Source: CAYPZL01 sp964415045 (GTDB lineage Bacteria; Planctomycetota; Phycisphaerae; Sedimentisphaerales; Anaerobacaceae). From it: a stretch of 30,702 nt of DNA. Below are positions 15,199 through 23,795 of the stretch, one piece after another; position 1 is the first letter of the stretch, and every line of letters begins with the position of its first letter. The stretch spans positions 1-30,702 of the forward strand of contig CAYPZL010000055.1 in the NCBI GenBank assembly GCA_964415045.1, given 5' to 3'. A model generated the notes under the pieces. The model made no database searches. It was not told the origin of the DNA and saw nothing but the letters and a program-made list of their open reading frames with translations. Made by a program: the position numbers and the translations under genes.

Positions 15199-16905
15199 AT
15201 GAAGGAATTGCTGATACAAACCGCAGAGAGAACGGGACTGGTTGACGCCGAGCGCCTGGCCCAGTTCATCGAAGAGAACAAGGGCCGGGGGCGCCTGGAC
15301 GAAGTCCTGCTCACCTGTCCGTATTTCACGGAAGACGTGGTGCTGAAGCTTTTCGCCGAGGCGCTCGGGTGGGAGTATCTGCCGGATGTCCCGGAGAAGC
15401 TGGTTCCGCAGGAGTTTGTCGAGGCGGTACCGGCCCCCTACGCTCAGCACCACTATCTGATCGGCATTCGGCCGGAGGACGAGAACGGCGAGCTGACCGT
15501 GGTGTTGTCTCGCCCGCTGGATGCGAACATTCTGGACAACGTCTCCAAGATGACGCGGTTGGCTGTCAAGCCCGCCGTCGCCACGCGGGCGGCGATCACC
15601 GCCGTCATCGACATGGCCTACGAGCAACGCAACACCGTGATCGAGGAAGTGGCCGAGGAGCTGGATTCCCAGAACCTCGATCAGTTGGTCGATGAAGTGG
15701 CCGCTTCCGACGACCTGCTCGACGTCGTGAACCGGCCCCCGGTCATCCGGCTGGTGAATGATATCCTGTTTCGCGCCTTGCAACTCCGCGCCAGCGACAT
15801 TCACGTCCATCCCTACGAGACGAAGATTCAGATTCGCTATCGCATCGACGGGATTCTCTACGATGTTCTGACGCTGAACCGCAACGTTCTGCCTCTGATT
15901 ACCTCGCGTATCAAGGTGATGGCGGGGATGGATATTGCGGAGCGCCGGCTCCCGCAGGACGGGCGCTCCAGCGTCCGCCTCGGGCAGCGGGAGGTGGATT
16001 TGCGTGTCAGCACCGTGCCGACCAGCTACGGCGAGCGCAGCGTCCTGCGCATCCTGGACAAAAGCACGGGCGTGTTCGCCCTGGAGGAGTTGGGCCTCTG
16101 GGAAGATGATCTGAAGAAGCTCGACGCGTTGCTGCACCGGTCGCACGGGGTGATCTTCGTCACCGGGCCCACCGGCAGCGGCAAGAGCACCAGCCTCTAC
16201 GCCTACCTGAATCGGATCAACTCGGCCGAAAAGAACGTTCTGACGATCGAAGATCCGATTGAGTATCAGCTCGAAGGGATCAGTCAGATTCAGGTGGCCA
16301 GCAAGAAGGGCATGACCTTTGCCACCTCGTTGCGGCACGTTCTGCGTCAGGACCCCGACGTCATCATGGTCGGCGAAGTTCGGGACGTGGAGACCGCCCG
16401 GATGGCGATACAGTCGTCGCTGACCGGCCACCTGGTCTTTAGCACGCTGCACACGAACGATTCGGCCGGGGCGGTGAGCCGGCTGCTGGACCTGGGCGTC
16501 GAGCCCTATCTCGTCAGTTCGTCGTTGATCGCCATTATCGCCCAACGCCTGGTGCGCCGGGTTTGCCCGAATTGCAGGAAACCGGCCGAGCCGCAGGCCC
16601 ACGAGCTCTCAGCCCTGGGGCTGGACTCTTTGAAGGAAACCCGTGATGCGACCTTTTACGTGGGAGAAGGTTGCGAGCGGTGCTTCCAGACGGGCTATCG
16701 CGGCCGGACCGGGATTTATGAAGTCATGCTCATCAGCGACGAGATTCAAGAGCTCATTTACAAACAGGAAACCGCCGGTACGATCAAGAAAAAGGCCCTG
16801 GCCGCCGGGATGCAGACCCTGCGCATGGACGGGGCTCGCAAAGTCCTGACCGGTGTCACCACGGCCGCGGAGGTCTTGCGCGTGACCCAGGCGGACGTCC
16901 GATAA
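15199..16905 (+). CDS. gspE: T2SS assembly ATPase GspE (GspE/PilB family)
   Basis: Cytoplasmic hexameric ATPase that drives pseudopilus assembly. 568 aa. The N-terminal MshEN-type domain covers about 1-140 (WEYLPDVPEKLVPQEFVEAV). The catalytic part has Walker A GPTGSGKST (323-331), the Asp box around 350 (TIEDPIEYQ), Walker B DPDVIMVGEVRD (385-396) and the His box LVFSTLHTND (412-421). A zinc-binding tetracysteine element is at CPNC (456-459) and CERC (492-495). All key residues are intact. The order after the secretin and before gspF favours GspE over PilB of a type IV pilus. ATG 15199 has an AGGCGAAC site upstream. Confidence 0.96.
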   Translation: MKELLIQTAERTGLVDAERLAQFIEENKGRGRLDEVLLTCPYFTEDVVLKLFAEALGWEYLPDVPEKLVPQEFVEAVPAPYAQHHYLIGIRPEDENGELTVVLSRPLDANILDNVSKMTRLAVKPAVATRAAITAVIDMAYEQRNTVIEEVAEELDSQNLDQLVDEVAASDDLLDVVNRPPVIRLVNDILFRALQLRASDIHVHPYETKIQIRYRIDGILYDVLTLNRNVLPLITSRIKVMAGMDIAERRLPQDGRSSVRLGQREVDLRVSTVPTSYGERSVLRILDKSTGVFALEELGLWEDDLKKLDALLHRSHGVIFVTGPTGSGKSTSLYAYLNRINSAEKNVLTIEDPIEYQLEGISQIQVASKKGMTFATSLRHVLRQDPDVIMVGEVRDVETARMAIQSSLTGHLVFSTLHTNDSAGAVSRLLDLGVEPYLVSSSLIAIIAQRLVRRVCPNCRKPAEPQAHELSALGLDSLKETRDATFYVGEGCERCFQTGYRGRTGIYEVMLISDEIQELIYKQETAGTIKKKALAAGMQTLRMDGARKVLTGVTTAAEVLRVTQADVR

Positions 16906-16981
16906 GGCCTGTGGCGGTGGGCACTCGTGAATCGGGCCGGACGTTGAAAGATTTTCGGTATTCTGATATTCAGATTCTTCT

Positions 16982-18196
16982 ATGCCAAGATACGAATACA
17001 CGGCGATAGCCAGCACCGGCAAGAAGGTGAAAGGGGCCATCACGGCCGAGAGCCCCTACGCGGCGCGCAAGCAGTTGCGGATGCGCAGCGTCCACCCGGC
17101 CTCGCTGACCGAGGTCTCCTCCAGCGAAGGGCGAGGGACTTTCTCTCTCCGTCTGCGCAAGGTGGGAAAGAGCCAGATCATCGATTTCACGAAGCAGTTG
17201 GCGACGCTGCTGAACTCGGGAATCAAGCTCACCGAAGCGCTTTCGGTGCTGATGCTGCAAACGTCGGACCATCGGTTCAAGGCGGCCCTGGCCGAGATTC
17301 GCGACCGGGTCGTGACGGGCGAATCGTTCACCGACGCCCTGAAGGAATACAGCGACTATTTCGACATCGTGTACGTCGCCATGGTTCGGGTCGGTGAGGT
17401 CACCGGTTCGCTGGGCCAGACACTGCAGACCGTCGCCGGTTTCATGGAGAAGCGCCAACGCGTCGAATCCAAGGTCATGACGGCGATGATCTATCCGCTC
17501 GTCCTGGTCGCGTTCTGCCTCGTCGCCATTTTGATTCTGACGACGAAAGTGATTCCGACGATCGGCGCCCAAATCGAGAGGGCCGGACAGGAGTTGCCCT
17601 GGATCACCCGGCAGTTGATGAACTTCAGCTACGTCCTGACGAGCTGGTGGCTGGCGGTTTTGCTCGCGGCCATTCTGCTTATCGTGGGCCTGTTCCGCCA
17701 GTTCTTTCGGACCGAGCGCGGTGCGTATCTGCGCGACCGATTCATCCTCTCTCTGCCCGTGTTCGGATCGCTCATTCGGCAGCGCGTGGTGGCGCGTTTC
17801 GCCTCGACGCTGTCGACGTTGATCGGCTCGGGTCTGGCGATGGCCGAGTCGTTGCGTGTCGTGGCCGAGACGACGGGGAACATGCTGATGAAACGGGCGG
17901 TTCAGCAGGCGCGCGAGCGGATTCTGGCGGGCGCCGATATCGCCACGCCTCTGCGCGACAGCGGTGTGATCGATCCGGCCATCGCTCATATGGTGGCCGT
18001 GGGAGAGAAAAGCGGTGAGCTCGAGGTCATGCTCAAGAGCATCAGTGAGAACCTCGAATCCTCCACCGACGTCGTCATCGAGCGTCTCAGTGCGGCGGTT
18101 GAGCCGGTTATTATCATTTTCATGGCAGCGGTCGTGGGCCTGATCGCCTATGCGACCATTCTGCCGATCCTGCGCATCTCGGTCGTGGGATTCTAA
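16982..18196 (+). CDS. gspF: T2SS inner-membrane platform protein GspF
   Basis: Polytopic platform protein that couples the ATPase to pseudopilin extraction. 404 aa, normal length. It begins with the family signature MPRYEYTAIASTGKKVKGAI and has two copies of the cytoplasmic GspF helical domain (about 60-185 and 265-385), each starting with a DFTKQLATLLNSGIKL-like or RFASTLSTLIGSGLAM segment. Three membrane segments are visible near 165-190, 218-243 and 372-398. There is a 76-bp gap after gspE and no clear Shine-Dalgarno site before ATG 16982, so its translation signal looks weaker than its neighbours'. Confidence 0.95.
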   Translation: MPRYEYTAIASTGKKVKGAITAESPYAARKQLRMRSVHPASLTEVSSSEGRGTFSLRLRKVGKSQIIDFTKQLATLLNSGIKLTEALSVLMLQTSDHRFKAALAEIRDRVVTGESFTDALKEYSDYFDIVYVAMVRVGEVTGSLGQTLQTVAGFMEKRQRVESKVMTAMIYPLVLVAFCLVAILILTTKVIPTIGAQIERAGQELPWITRQLMNFSYVLTSWWLAVLLAAILLIVGLFRQFFRTERGAYLRDRFILSLPVFGSLIRQRVVARFASTLSTLIGSGLAMAESLRVVAETTGNMLMKRAVQQARERILAGADIATPLRDSGVIDPAIAHMVAVGEKSGELEVMLKSISENLESSTDVVIERLSAAVEPVIIIFMAAVVGLIAYATILPILRISVVGF

Positions 18197-18219
18197 GCGT
18201 TGTTGGGAGTGAATGGACT

Positions 18220-18660
18220 ATGAAGGAGCACAAGAAGCGACTCGGAAGAAGCGGTTTCACCATGGTTGAGCTGATGGCGGTCCTGATCATTCTGGGCCTC
18301 CTGGCGGGTGTCGTGGTCAAGAATTTCGTCGGCCAGGTCGACAAAGGCAAGGTCACTACGACCAGAACCAACCTTCGGCTCTTGCACAGCGCCGTAAATC
18401 AGTTCTACATGGACAACGGCAGATACCCGACGGAAGACGAGGGTCTGTATGCCCTGATCGAGCAGCCGATGGACGTGGAGAACTGGCCTCCGGGGGGCTA
18501 TCTGGACACGACCGACATCCCGACGGACGGTTGGAACCGGGATTTCATTTACGAGCGGTATCCCGAGAGCGGCAAGCCGTTCGTGATCAAGAGCCTTGGC
18601 GCCGACGGTCAGGAGGAAGGCGAGGGCTACGATGCGGACCTGCTCAGCACCGACCGCTAA
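18220..18660 (+). CDS. gspG: T2SS major pseudopilin GspG
   Basis: Main subunit of the pseudopilus. 146 aa. A short basic leader ends at Gly12, and mature protein would start FTMVEL with Glu at +5, the prepilin peptidase rule. The hydrophobic helix spans 13-35. The middle has DNGRYPTEDEGLYALIEQP and the C-terminal loop SLGADGQEEGEGYDADL, which matches the calcium-binding end of GspG proteins. GspG is thereby separated from the minor pseudopilins. ATG 18220 follows GGGAGTGAATGGACT. Its 3' end overlaps gspH by 29 bp. Confidence 0.96.
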   Translation: MKEHKKRLGRSGFTMVELMAVLIILGLLAGVVVKNFVGQVDKGKVTTTRTNLRLLHSAVNQFYMDNGRYPTEDEGLYALIEQPMDVENWPPGGYLDTTDIPTDGWNRDFIYERYPESGKPFVIKSLGADGQEEGEGYDADLLSTDR

Positions 18661-19234
18661 GCCTGCTCGTCCCCGGTGTGACGGCGCCGCTGCGGCACGC
18701 ACCGGCCGGTATGGCTTCACGCTCGTCGAGATGATCACGGTCATCTCGATTCTCGCGCTGTTGGTCATCATGGCTCAGGTGAATCTCTTTGGCGTTCTGC
18801 ATCGGAACCAATTCGAGGCGGACGTGCAGGAGTTCGTTTCCGCGATGCAGATGACCGCTGCGGCGGCGGCCGAGAAGGGACGCCGGTACGAAGTGATTGT
18901 CGACATCACCGAGCAGGCCTTTCTGCTGCGGGAGATCAGCTCGTCGAACCTGGCCGATATCCTCGACGAAGAGATTATCATGCAGGGGTATTTCGGCGAG
19001 AACTGCAAGGTCGTCTACGTGGAGTTTGATGACGGCGCCTACACGAACGAGAGCGCCGCGAAATTTCGGGCCGGCCACGCCGGCTGGCATTATGGGGGCA
19101 AGATCGTGTTTCTCGACGACAGCGAGCAGACGCACACCGTGCTCGTGAGCCGGCTTTCGCCGATGGTAAGACTGGTGCAGGGCGACCCTGCTCTCATGAC
19201 CCCCAAAGGCAAAGATGAGGTTCCGTTTCTTTAG
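18632..19234 (+). CDS. gspH: T2SS minor pseudopilin GspH
   Basis: 200 aa. The prepilin site is GRYG|FTLVEM (cleavage after Gly28) followed by a hydrophobic helix (29-50). The body, with EADVQEFVSAMQMTAAAAAEKGRRYEV, fits the GspH/FimT family of minor pseudopilins, which form the tip or shaft of the pseudopilus. The start at ATG 18632 lies within gspG, with AGGAGGAAGG at 18611-18620 as ribosome site, so gspH is translationally coupled to gspG. The frame is open further upstream to 18596. The 27-residue leader is longer than usual. Assigned as GspH from order (G-H-I-J-K) and fold pattern. Confidence 0.85.
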   Translation: MRTCSAPTAKPARPRCDGAAAARTGRYGFTLVEMITVISILALLVIMAQVNLFGVLHRNQFEADVQEFVSAMQMTAAAAAEKGRRYEVIVDITEQAFLLREISSSNLADILDEEIIMQGYFGENCKVVYVEFDDGAYTNESAAKFRAGHAGWHYGGKIVFLDDSEQTHTVLVSRLSPMVRLVQGDPALMTPKGKDEVPFL

Positions 19235-19264
19235 TTCGTCCACACGTTTGGGCTGCAGGCGACG

Positions 19265-20104
19265 ATGCAAGACAGAAGGAAATACAATTCGCGTGTGGGA
19301 CACCGGCCGGGTCAGCCGTTCGGACGCGGCGGCTTCACGTTGCTGGAGGTGTTGACGGCCCTGGCGATTCTCGCTTTCGTCAGTTCCAGCGTGCTCGTCG
19401 TGGTCGATCGCTGCGTCGTTGCCGCCGCGGACTCGACGCTCCGCATGGAGGCCTTTACGCTCGCCCGCGAGAACATGGAGAAAATCCTCACCTCGAACTC
19501 CGTCAGTGAAACCGTCGAATACGGGGTCAGCGACACGAATCCCAATATCTCCTGGCAGACCGTGATCGAAGCGTTTTCCGAGCCGGTAGAGGGCAACATG
19601 TGGATTCGTGCGGTCTGTTCGGCGGAATTCAAGGACGCCGCCGGCGAAACGCAGACGGTCAAGCTCGAACACTGGCTCGGGGAGCTGACGCAGCAGCAGG
19701 CCGACCAGCTTTCCGGGCAGGAGGACCTCGAACAGCTTGCGGTCGAGCAGCTTATCGAGACGCCGGAAGAGGCGGCCCAGTACGCCGGTGTCAGTGCCGA
19801 AACGATCGAGCAATGGATCGAAGACGGGCTGCTGACCGCCGACGACGGTCGCTTCATCAAGTACAATCTGGATATCTACAAGCGAAGCCAGGGCAATCCT
19901 TCCGAGCAGGACAAGGCCGACCAGGTCGAATCCATCGAGGATCTGGCCCTGTCGTTGCGATCTGCGCAGGAAGGCGACGCAGAGCGTTCCGGCGCCGAGC
20001 AGGGCGCGGACGGCGTCGACCCGCTCACGGGCCTGCCCTATGAAGAACTGGAAAAGAAGGACATACGAGAAGTCATGGAGCTGTTGCAGAAGCGACAGAA
20101 ATAA
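19265..20104 (+). CDS. gspI: T2SS minor pseudopilin GspI with helix-turn-helix C-terminal extension
   Basis: 279 aa, about twice the usual GspI. Prepilin site GRGG|FTLLEVLTALAIL (cleavage after Gly23, Glu at +5), hydrophobic helix 24-47, then the ENMEKILTS and VKLEHWLGEL segments typical of GspI, ending near residue 140. Residues 141-279 are extra. Within them ETPEEAAQYAGVSAETIEQW (165-184) followed by IEDGLLTADDGRFIKYNLD looks like the excisionase/MerR-type HTH_17 fold. The last part is acidic with a terminal helix. The frame is continuous. No strong Shine-Dalgarno precedes ATG 19265. A DNA-binding fold on an exported pseudopilin is odd; it may be used for protein contact instead. Confidence 0.85.
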   Translation: MQDRRKYNSRVGHRPGQPFGRGGFTLLEVLTALAILAFVSSSVLVVVDRCVVAAADSTLRMEAFTLARENMEKILTSNSVSETVEYGVSDTNPNISWQTVIEAFSEPVEGNMWIRAVCSAEFKDAAGETQTVKLEHWLGELTQQQADQLSGQEDLEQLAVEQLIETPEEAAQYAGVSAETIEQWIEDGLLTADDGRFIKYNLDIYKRSQGNPSEQDKADQVESIEDLALSLRSAQEGDAERSGAEQGADGVDPLTGLPYEELEKKDIREVMELLQKRQK

Positions 20105-20143
20105 GTCGTGCGCACCCGAGGGCATGAAATCGAGAAGCAGTTT

Positions 20144-20977
20144 ATGAATGAGCCAACGGCGCAACCGGGTTTTCGGGCGGGATTCTCTTTGGGGGAGATG
20201 CTCGCGGCCCTGGTGATCGGTGCGATGGTTCTCGCCGCCATCCTGGGTGTCTACGCGCGGGCCAATCGCGCCGCCGACGCCGTCCTGGCGAAGGTCGAGA
20301 GCCCGGCGCTGGCGGCCGAAGTCCTCCAGCTCCTGGCCGAAGATCTCGACCGTCTGCTCGGCGCCGAGGAAGGCGAAACCAGCATCAAGATCGAGCCCGG
20401 TTTCGACAATGGTTTCGCCCGATCCCGGCTGACGCTGCGCCGGACGTACCGCAACGCGAAGAACGAGGAGAAGACGTTTGAAGAAATTACTTGGCTGGCC
20501 GGCTACGATTACGAAGGCGCCGTGCCGGGACTGATTGTCTATCGCGGCCATGAAGGGATGAACCTGGAGGACAAGCTCCTCGACGCCAAGCGGGAAGGCT
20601 GGGAAGACAATTATCCCCTGATCCCGATCTGTCGCGGCGTGACGTTCTTTCGGATCGAGGTTCCCAAAGACAATGAGGGTGAATTCCTCGATCGCTGGGC
20701 GGCCTCGACCCTGCCGCCGGGCGTGACGGTCGCGATCTCGTTTGCGGAACCCTACGAGACCGTCCGCGGCACGTGGGACGTGCTCGAGCAAGAGAAGATC
20801 CGTCGAACCATCGCCATCGACCGGACGCGCGCGATCAAGTTCACCGCCTCCCAAACAGCCCTGCCCGGTCAGGCCGATGAGGAAGACGAGAAAGGCAAAG
20901 CCGCTGCTGAGAACGCAGCCCAGCCGACGGAACAGAAAGCTGATGAGAAACCGGTCCCATCGACAAGGCGAAAATAG
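20144..20977 (+). CDS. gspJ: T2SS minor pseudopilin GspJ
   Basis: 277 aa. The prepilin site is FRAG|FSLGEML with Glu at +5 (cleavage after Gly13), followed by a hydrophobic helix. The region after it (ADAVLAKVESPALAAEVLQ, EDLDRLLG) and the late FFRIEVPKD segment fit GspJ, which caps the pseudopilus with GspI and GspK. The C-terminal 40 residues are a Lys/Glu/Ala-rich low-complexity tail. ATG 20144 is chosen over the GTG at 20108 because it gives a normal short leader. It overlaps gspK by 35 bp. Confidence 0.88.
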   Translation: MNEPTAQPGFRAGFSLGEMLAALVIGAMVLAAILGVYARANRAADAVLAKVESPALAAEVLQLLAEDLDRLLGAEEGETSIKIEPGFDNGFARSRLTLRRTYRNAKNEEKTFEEITWLAGYDYEGAVPGLIVYRGHEGMNLEDKLLDAKREGWEDNYPLIPICRGVTFFRIEVPKDNEGEFLDRWAASTLPPGVTVAISFAEPYETVRGTWDVLEQEKIRRTIAIDRTRAIKFTASQTALPGQADEEDEKGKAAAENAAQPTEQKADEKPVPSTRRK

Positions 20978-22256
20978 CGCCCCGTTTCGTCCGGGCGTGG
21001 TCCTGCTGATCACGCTGGTGATTCTGGTCATCCTGGCGACGCTGGGCTACACGCTCAGCGCCCGGGTGGCCGCACGCCGGCACCGGGATCAGTACATGAT
21101 CGACTACGGGCAGGCGCAATACGCCTGTGCCTCGGCGCTGAAATACGCGCTGGCTTCCGCGGGCAATCTCGAGCCGGAGCTGATCAGCCGCCCCAACGAT
21201 CCGGATTTCTCCGACGTGTTTGCGATGAGCGAGCTGGAATACCAGGAGCTTCTGATTGAGTACGGCTTGAGCGCCGAGGCCGGCGAGCCTGACTTCGACG
21301 CGGACCTCACCAATCTGGATGATCCGTACTGGGGGGACACCAACGATTCCAACGACTTCGGTTTCGGTCGCACGAATGCATCCGAAGCGGAACTGCCGAC
21401 CATACGAGGCCCGTACGGGCCCCCATGGCCGTTGGTCGACAGTCCGCTCGAATTCGAGATCGGCTCGGCCCGCGTGAAGATCGAAATCGAGGACGAGAAC
21501 GCCAAGTATCCCCTGGGCTGGGCGCTGATCGACGACGAGAAGCTCCAGCCGCTGGCCGATGTGGGCTTCGTGACGTTTTGCGAATGGATGGCTTATGGGG
21601 ACAAGGAGATCCGGTCGTTGCAGGAGGATCTGGCCCGGATCGGCGAGATCAGGACCTTCAAGACGGAGTTCAAACCGGTGACCGAGACGGTCAAGCCGAC
21701 GAAGAGCAGTGTGCGCAGCCGGGTTTCGAGCGGAAGCACTCGCAAAACGCCCGTCCGCCGCACGGCCACCCAGAAGAAGACCATTTCCACCGCCGACCAG
21801 ATCGCGCAGCAGAGCACCGCTTTCGCGAAGCTGTTTCACAGCTCGTTCCTCGACGCAGAGCTGCTGTCCCGGCCCAGCGTGGTTGCCGAGAGCCGGGAAG
21901 AATCCGCCATGAAGTATCTGGGGCTCTGGGCCGCGCGGAAGGTCAACGTCAATTCGGCTCCGCGTCACGTCCTGGAGGCCGCCCTGGCCTTCGGCAGCGT
22001 CGCCGACGCGCCGAAGATCGCCGAGGCGATCATACAGCAGCGGCGCGAAAAGCCCTTCACTGACATTGAAGAGTTGAAAACCAACGTGTTTGAATATTCG
22101 GACTCCATCGACAAGTGCAAGGACTTCCTCACGACGGTGAGCACGGATTTTGTCATCCGGGCCACCGCCACGAGCGGCGTGGCGACGGTGACGGCCGTGG
22201 CCGCCATCGTCAAAGAGGGGGACAAAGTTAAGGAGATCGGCGTAATTTCCGACTAA
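20943..22256 (+). CDS. gspK: T2SS minor pseudopilin GspK
   Basis: 437 aa. The N-terminus reads RPGVVLLITLVILVILATLG; as in other GspK proteins there is no Glu at +5 of the mature helix. QAQYACASALKYAL matches the GspK region after the helix. The C-terminal part carries VNVNSAPRHVLEAAL (near residue 335) and the SAM-like helix-hairpin pattern IIQQRREKPFTDIEEL, both typical. A Ser/Thr/Arg/Lys-rich stretch near 255-285 is unlike GspK elsewhere. The ATG at 20943 lies inside gspJ; upstream open frame to 20742 is only a shadow of gspJ. A strong terminator follows the stop codon by 2 bp. Confidence 0.9.
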   Translation: MRNRSHRQGENSAPFRPGVVLLITLVILVILATLGYTLSARVAARRHRDQYMIDYGQAQYACASALKYALASAGNLEPELISRPNDPDFSDVFAMSELEYQELLIEYGLSAEAGEPDFDADLTNLDDPYWGDTNDSNDFGFGRTNASEAELPTIRGPYGPPWPLVDSPLEFEIGSARVKIEIEDENAKYPLGWALIDDEKLQPLADVGFVTFCEWMAYGDKEIRSLQEDLARIGEIRTFKTEFKPVTETVKPTKSSVRSRVSSGSTRKTPVRRTATQKKTISTADQIAQQSTAFAKLFHSSFLDAELLSRPSVVAESREESAMKYLGLWAARKVNVNSAPRHVLEAALAFGSVADAPKIAEAIIQQRREKPFTDIEELKTNVFEYSDSIDKCKDFLTTVSTDFVIRATATSGVATVTAVAAIVKEGDKVKEIGVISD

Positions 22257-22258
22257 AG

Positions 22259-22281
22259 AAAGGCGGCTTCGGCCGCCTTTT
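22259..22281 (+). terminator. Rho-independent terminator with TTCG loop between gspK and gspL
   Basis: AAAGGCGGC (22259-22267) pairs perfectly with GCCGCCTTT (22272-22280) across a TTCG tetraloop, followed by T. It starts 2 bp after the gspK stop. The T run is short, so termination may be partial, giving less gspL-gspM mRNA. Confidence 0.8.
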
Positions 22282-22328
22282 CACAGGGCCAGCGGCGTTG
22301 CCGCTGCCACTTTTGGAGATGATTCGAC

Positions 22329-23795
22329 GTGGAATCTCGAAACTACCTGGGGATCTATTGGGCCCGGGACAGGGCCACGGTGGTCGCTCTGGCGGCGCAG
22401 GGGCGGGACTGGAAACTGCTGGACGCGTTTTCGGTCTCGGTCGCCAACGAGCCCGAGCAGGGCCCTTCGGCCCTGGCCGACCGCATCGGGCGGGCCTGTT
22501 CCGAACGGAACGTGAAGTTCGGGGCCGCCGGCGTTGCCCTGGACTGCGAAATGTTCATGCAGCATACGGTGCGCAGCGAGTTCCAGGACGAAAAGAAGAT
22601 TGCCGCCACCGTTCGTTTTGACACGGAAGAGGCCCTGGCCACGGATATCAGCGAGGTGGCGGTGGCTTTTCGGATCACTTCGAGCGACGAGGAAGGCTCC
22701 ACTCTCGACGTGTACACCGCTCAACGGAGCGATCTGTCGGACCTGCTTTTTTCCCTGCAGGGCCACGGCATCGATCCGGTGACCGTGGATCCCGACGTAT
22801 ATTGCCTTTCGCAGTATCTCCGGACCTACAGCGGCGGTGAATCCTGCGAAAGCCGGCCGCTGTACGCTCTTCTCTCCGATTCGCGCGGTTATCTTGTTTC
22901 GCCGGCGGAATTGTCGCAGCGTTCGTTGATGCGCGCGTTTCCCGTGGGTTCGGCTCAGCAACGGGACCAGTTGCTGGCGCGGGAGATTCTCGTTTCGGCC
23001 GGTTTGGCCGAGAGTGTCGGAAAAGTGGGCCGGCTCTGTGCTTTGGATGCCAGGAACGAGGTTGACGTGCGAGAGCTTGGCGCCCGGACCGGACTGCGGG
23101 CCGAGACGTGCGATCTCGCCCGGATGGCGGGGCTGAACCCGACGGACTGGAACGATCGTTCGGGACCGGTGGATTTGGCGCTGGCGTACGGGGCGGCCCT
23201 GGCGGTTCCACAGGAGAAAAGCGTCAACTTTCGCAACGATCACATGCCCTACCAGGGAACGCTGGTTCGCAAGCGGCGGGCCCTGAAGTTCTTCAGCTTC
23301 GCTCTGACGCTGCTCCTCCTGGCCGTCGGGGTGTATTATCACACCCAACTGCTGGAAGTGCAACGGCACCAGGCCGCTTTGCGAAGCAAGTTCGAGCCGG
23401 ATTACCTGGCCGTGCTGCCCGGGGAGGATGTGCTTCCGGAGACGATGGAAACCGCAGTCAAAGACCTGGACAGGGCTCTAAGACGCCTTCAGGCCGAAAC
23501 CACGGGGGTCGGGGCCGAGAACTCCATCTCCTCCAAGCTTGTGCGGGTCCTCCAGGCGGTCAACAGTTGTGCGAAAAAGACCGATCTCAACATCGATTCG
23601 GTGACCATTACCGAGCGGAGCATCCTCGTCAATGCCGATACCTCCAGCCGGCGCAATACGCTCAGCGTCTTCGACGCCATGAAGAAAGCGGGCCTGGAGG
23701 TCCAGGATCACCGGATCATCACCGAGGGCGGGCGAGACAACTTCTCTGTGACACTGGAGCCGAAGAAACAGGTAGCGAAGAAGGAGCAACCATGA
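22329..23795 (+). CDS. gspL: T2SS inner-membrane protein GspL (PilM/PilN-like)
   Basis: 488 aa. The cytoplasmic part (about 1-300) has the actin-like PilM/GspL layout, beginning YLGIYWARDRATVVAL and ending GPVDLALAYGAALA; it would bind GspE. The junction VNFRNDHMPYQGTLVRKRR precedes one membrane helix (321-337), as in GspL and PilN. The periplasmic C-terminal part has a coiled segment and a ferredoxin-like fold (ILVNADTSSRRNTLSVFDAMKKAG). It starts with GTG at 22329, after TTGGAGATG. Its stop overlaps gspM as ATGA. Assignment rests on layout and gene order because GspL sequences diverge strongly. Confidence 0.85.
   Translation: MESRNYLGIYWARDRATVVALAAQGRDWKLLDAFSVSVANEPEQGPSALADRIGRACSERNVKFGAAGVALDCEMFMQHTVRSEFQDEKKIAATVRFDTEEALATDISEVAVAFRITSSDEEGSTLDVYTAQRSDLSDLLFSLQGHGIDPVTVDPDVYCLSQYLRTYSGGESCESRPLYALLSDSRGYLVSPAELSQRSLMRAFPVGSAQQRDQLLAREILVSAGLAESVGKVGRLCALDARNEVDVRELGARTGLRAETCDLARMAGLNPTDWNDRSGPVDLALAYGAALAVPQEKSVNFRNDHMPYQGTLVRKRRALKFFSFALTLLLLAVGVYYHTQLLEVQRHQAALRSKFEPDYLAVLPGEDVLPETMETAVKDLDRALRRLQAETTGVGAENSISSKLVRVLQAVNSCAKKTDLNIDSVTITERSILVNADTSSRRNTLSVFDAMKKAGLEVQDHRIITEGGRDNFSVTLEPKKQVAKKEQP

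Noticed and set aside
12541..16602. Very long open frame on the minus strand (over 1300 codons) opposite the secretin and gspE genes
   Set aside because: It mirrors codon bias of two well-supported plus-strand genes in a GC-rich genome. Its translation is low in recognisable motifs, and there is no ribosome site.
19740..20104. The HTH part of gspI as a separate gene
   Set aside because: The frame is continuous with the pseudopilin and no start codon with a ribosome site lies before the HTH.
18644..21031. Long minus-strand open frame opposite gspH-gspI-gspJ
   Set aside because: Shadow of four confirmed pseudopilin genes; no protein-like motif.
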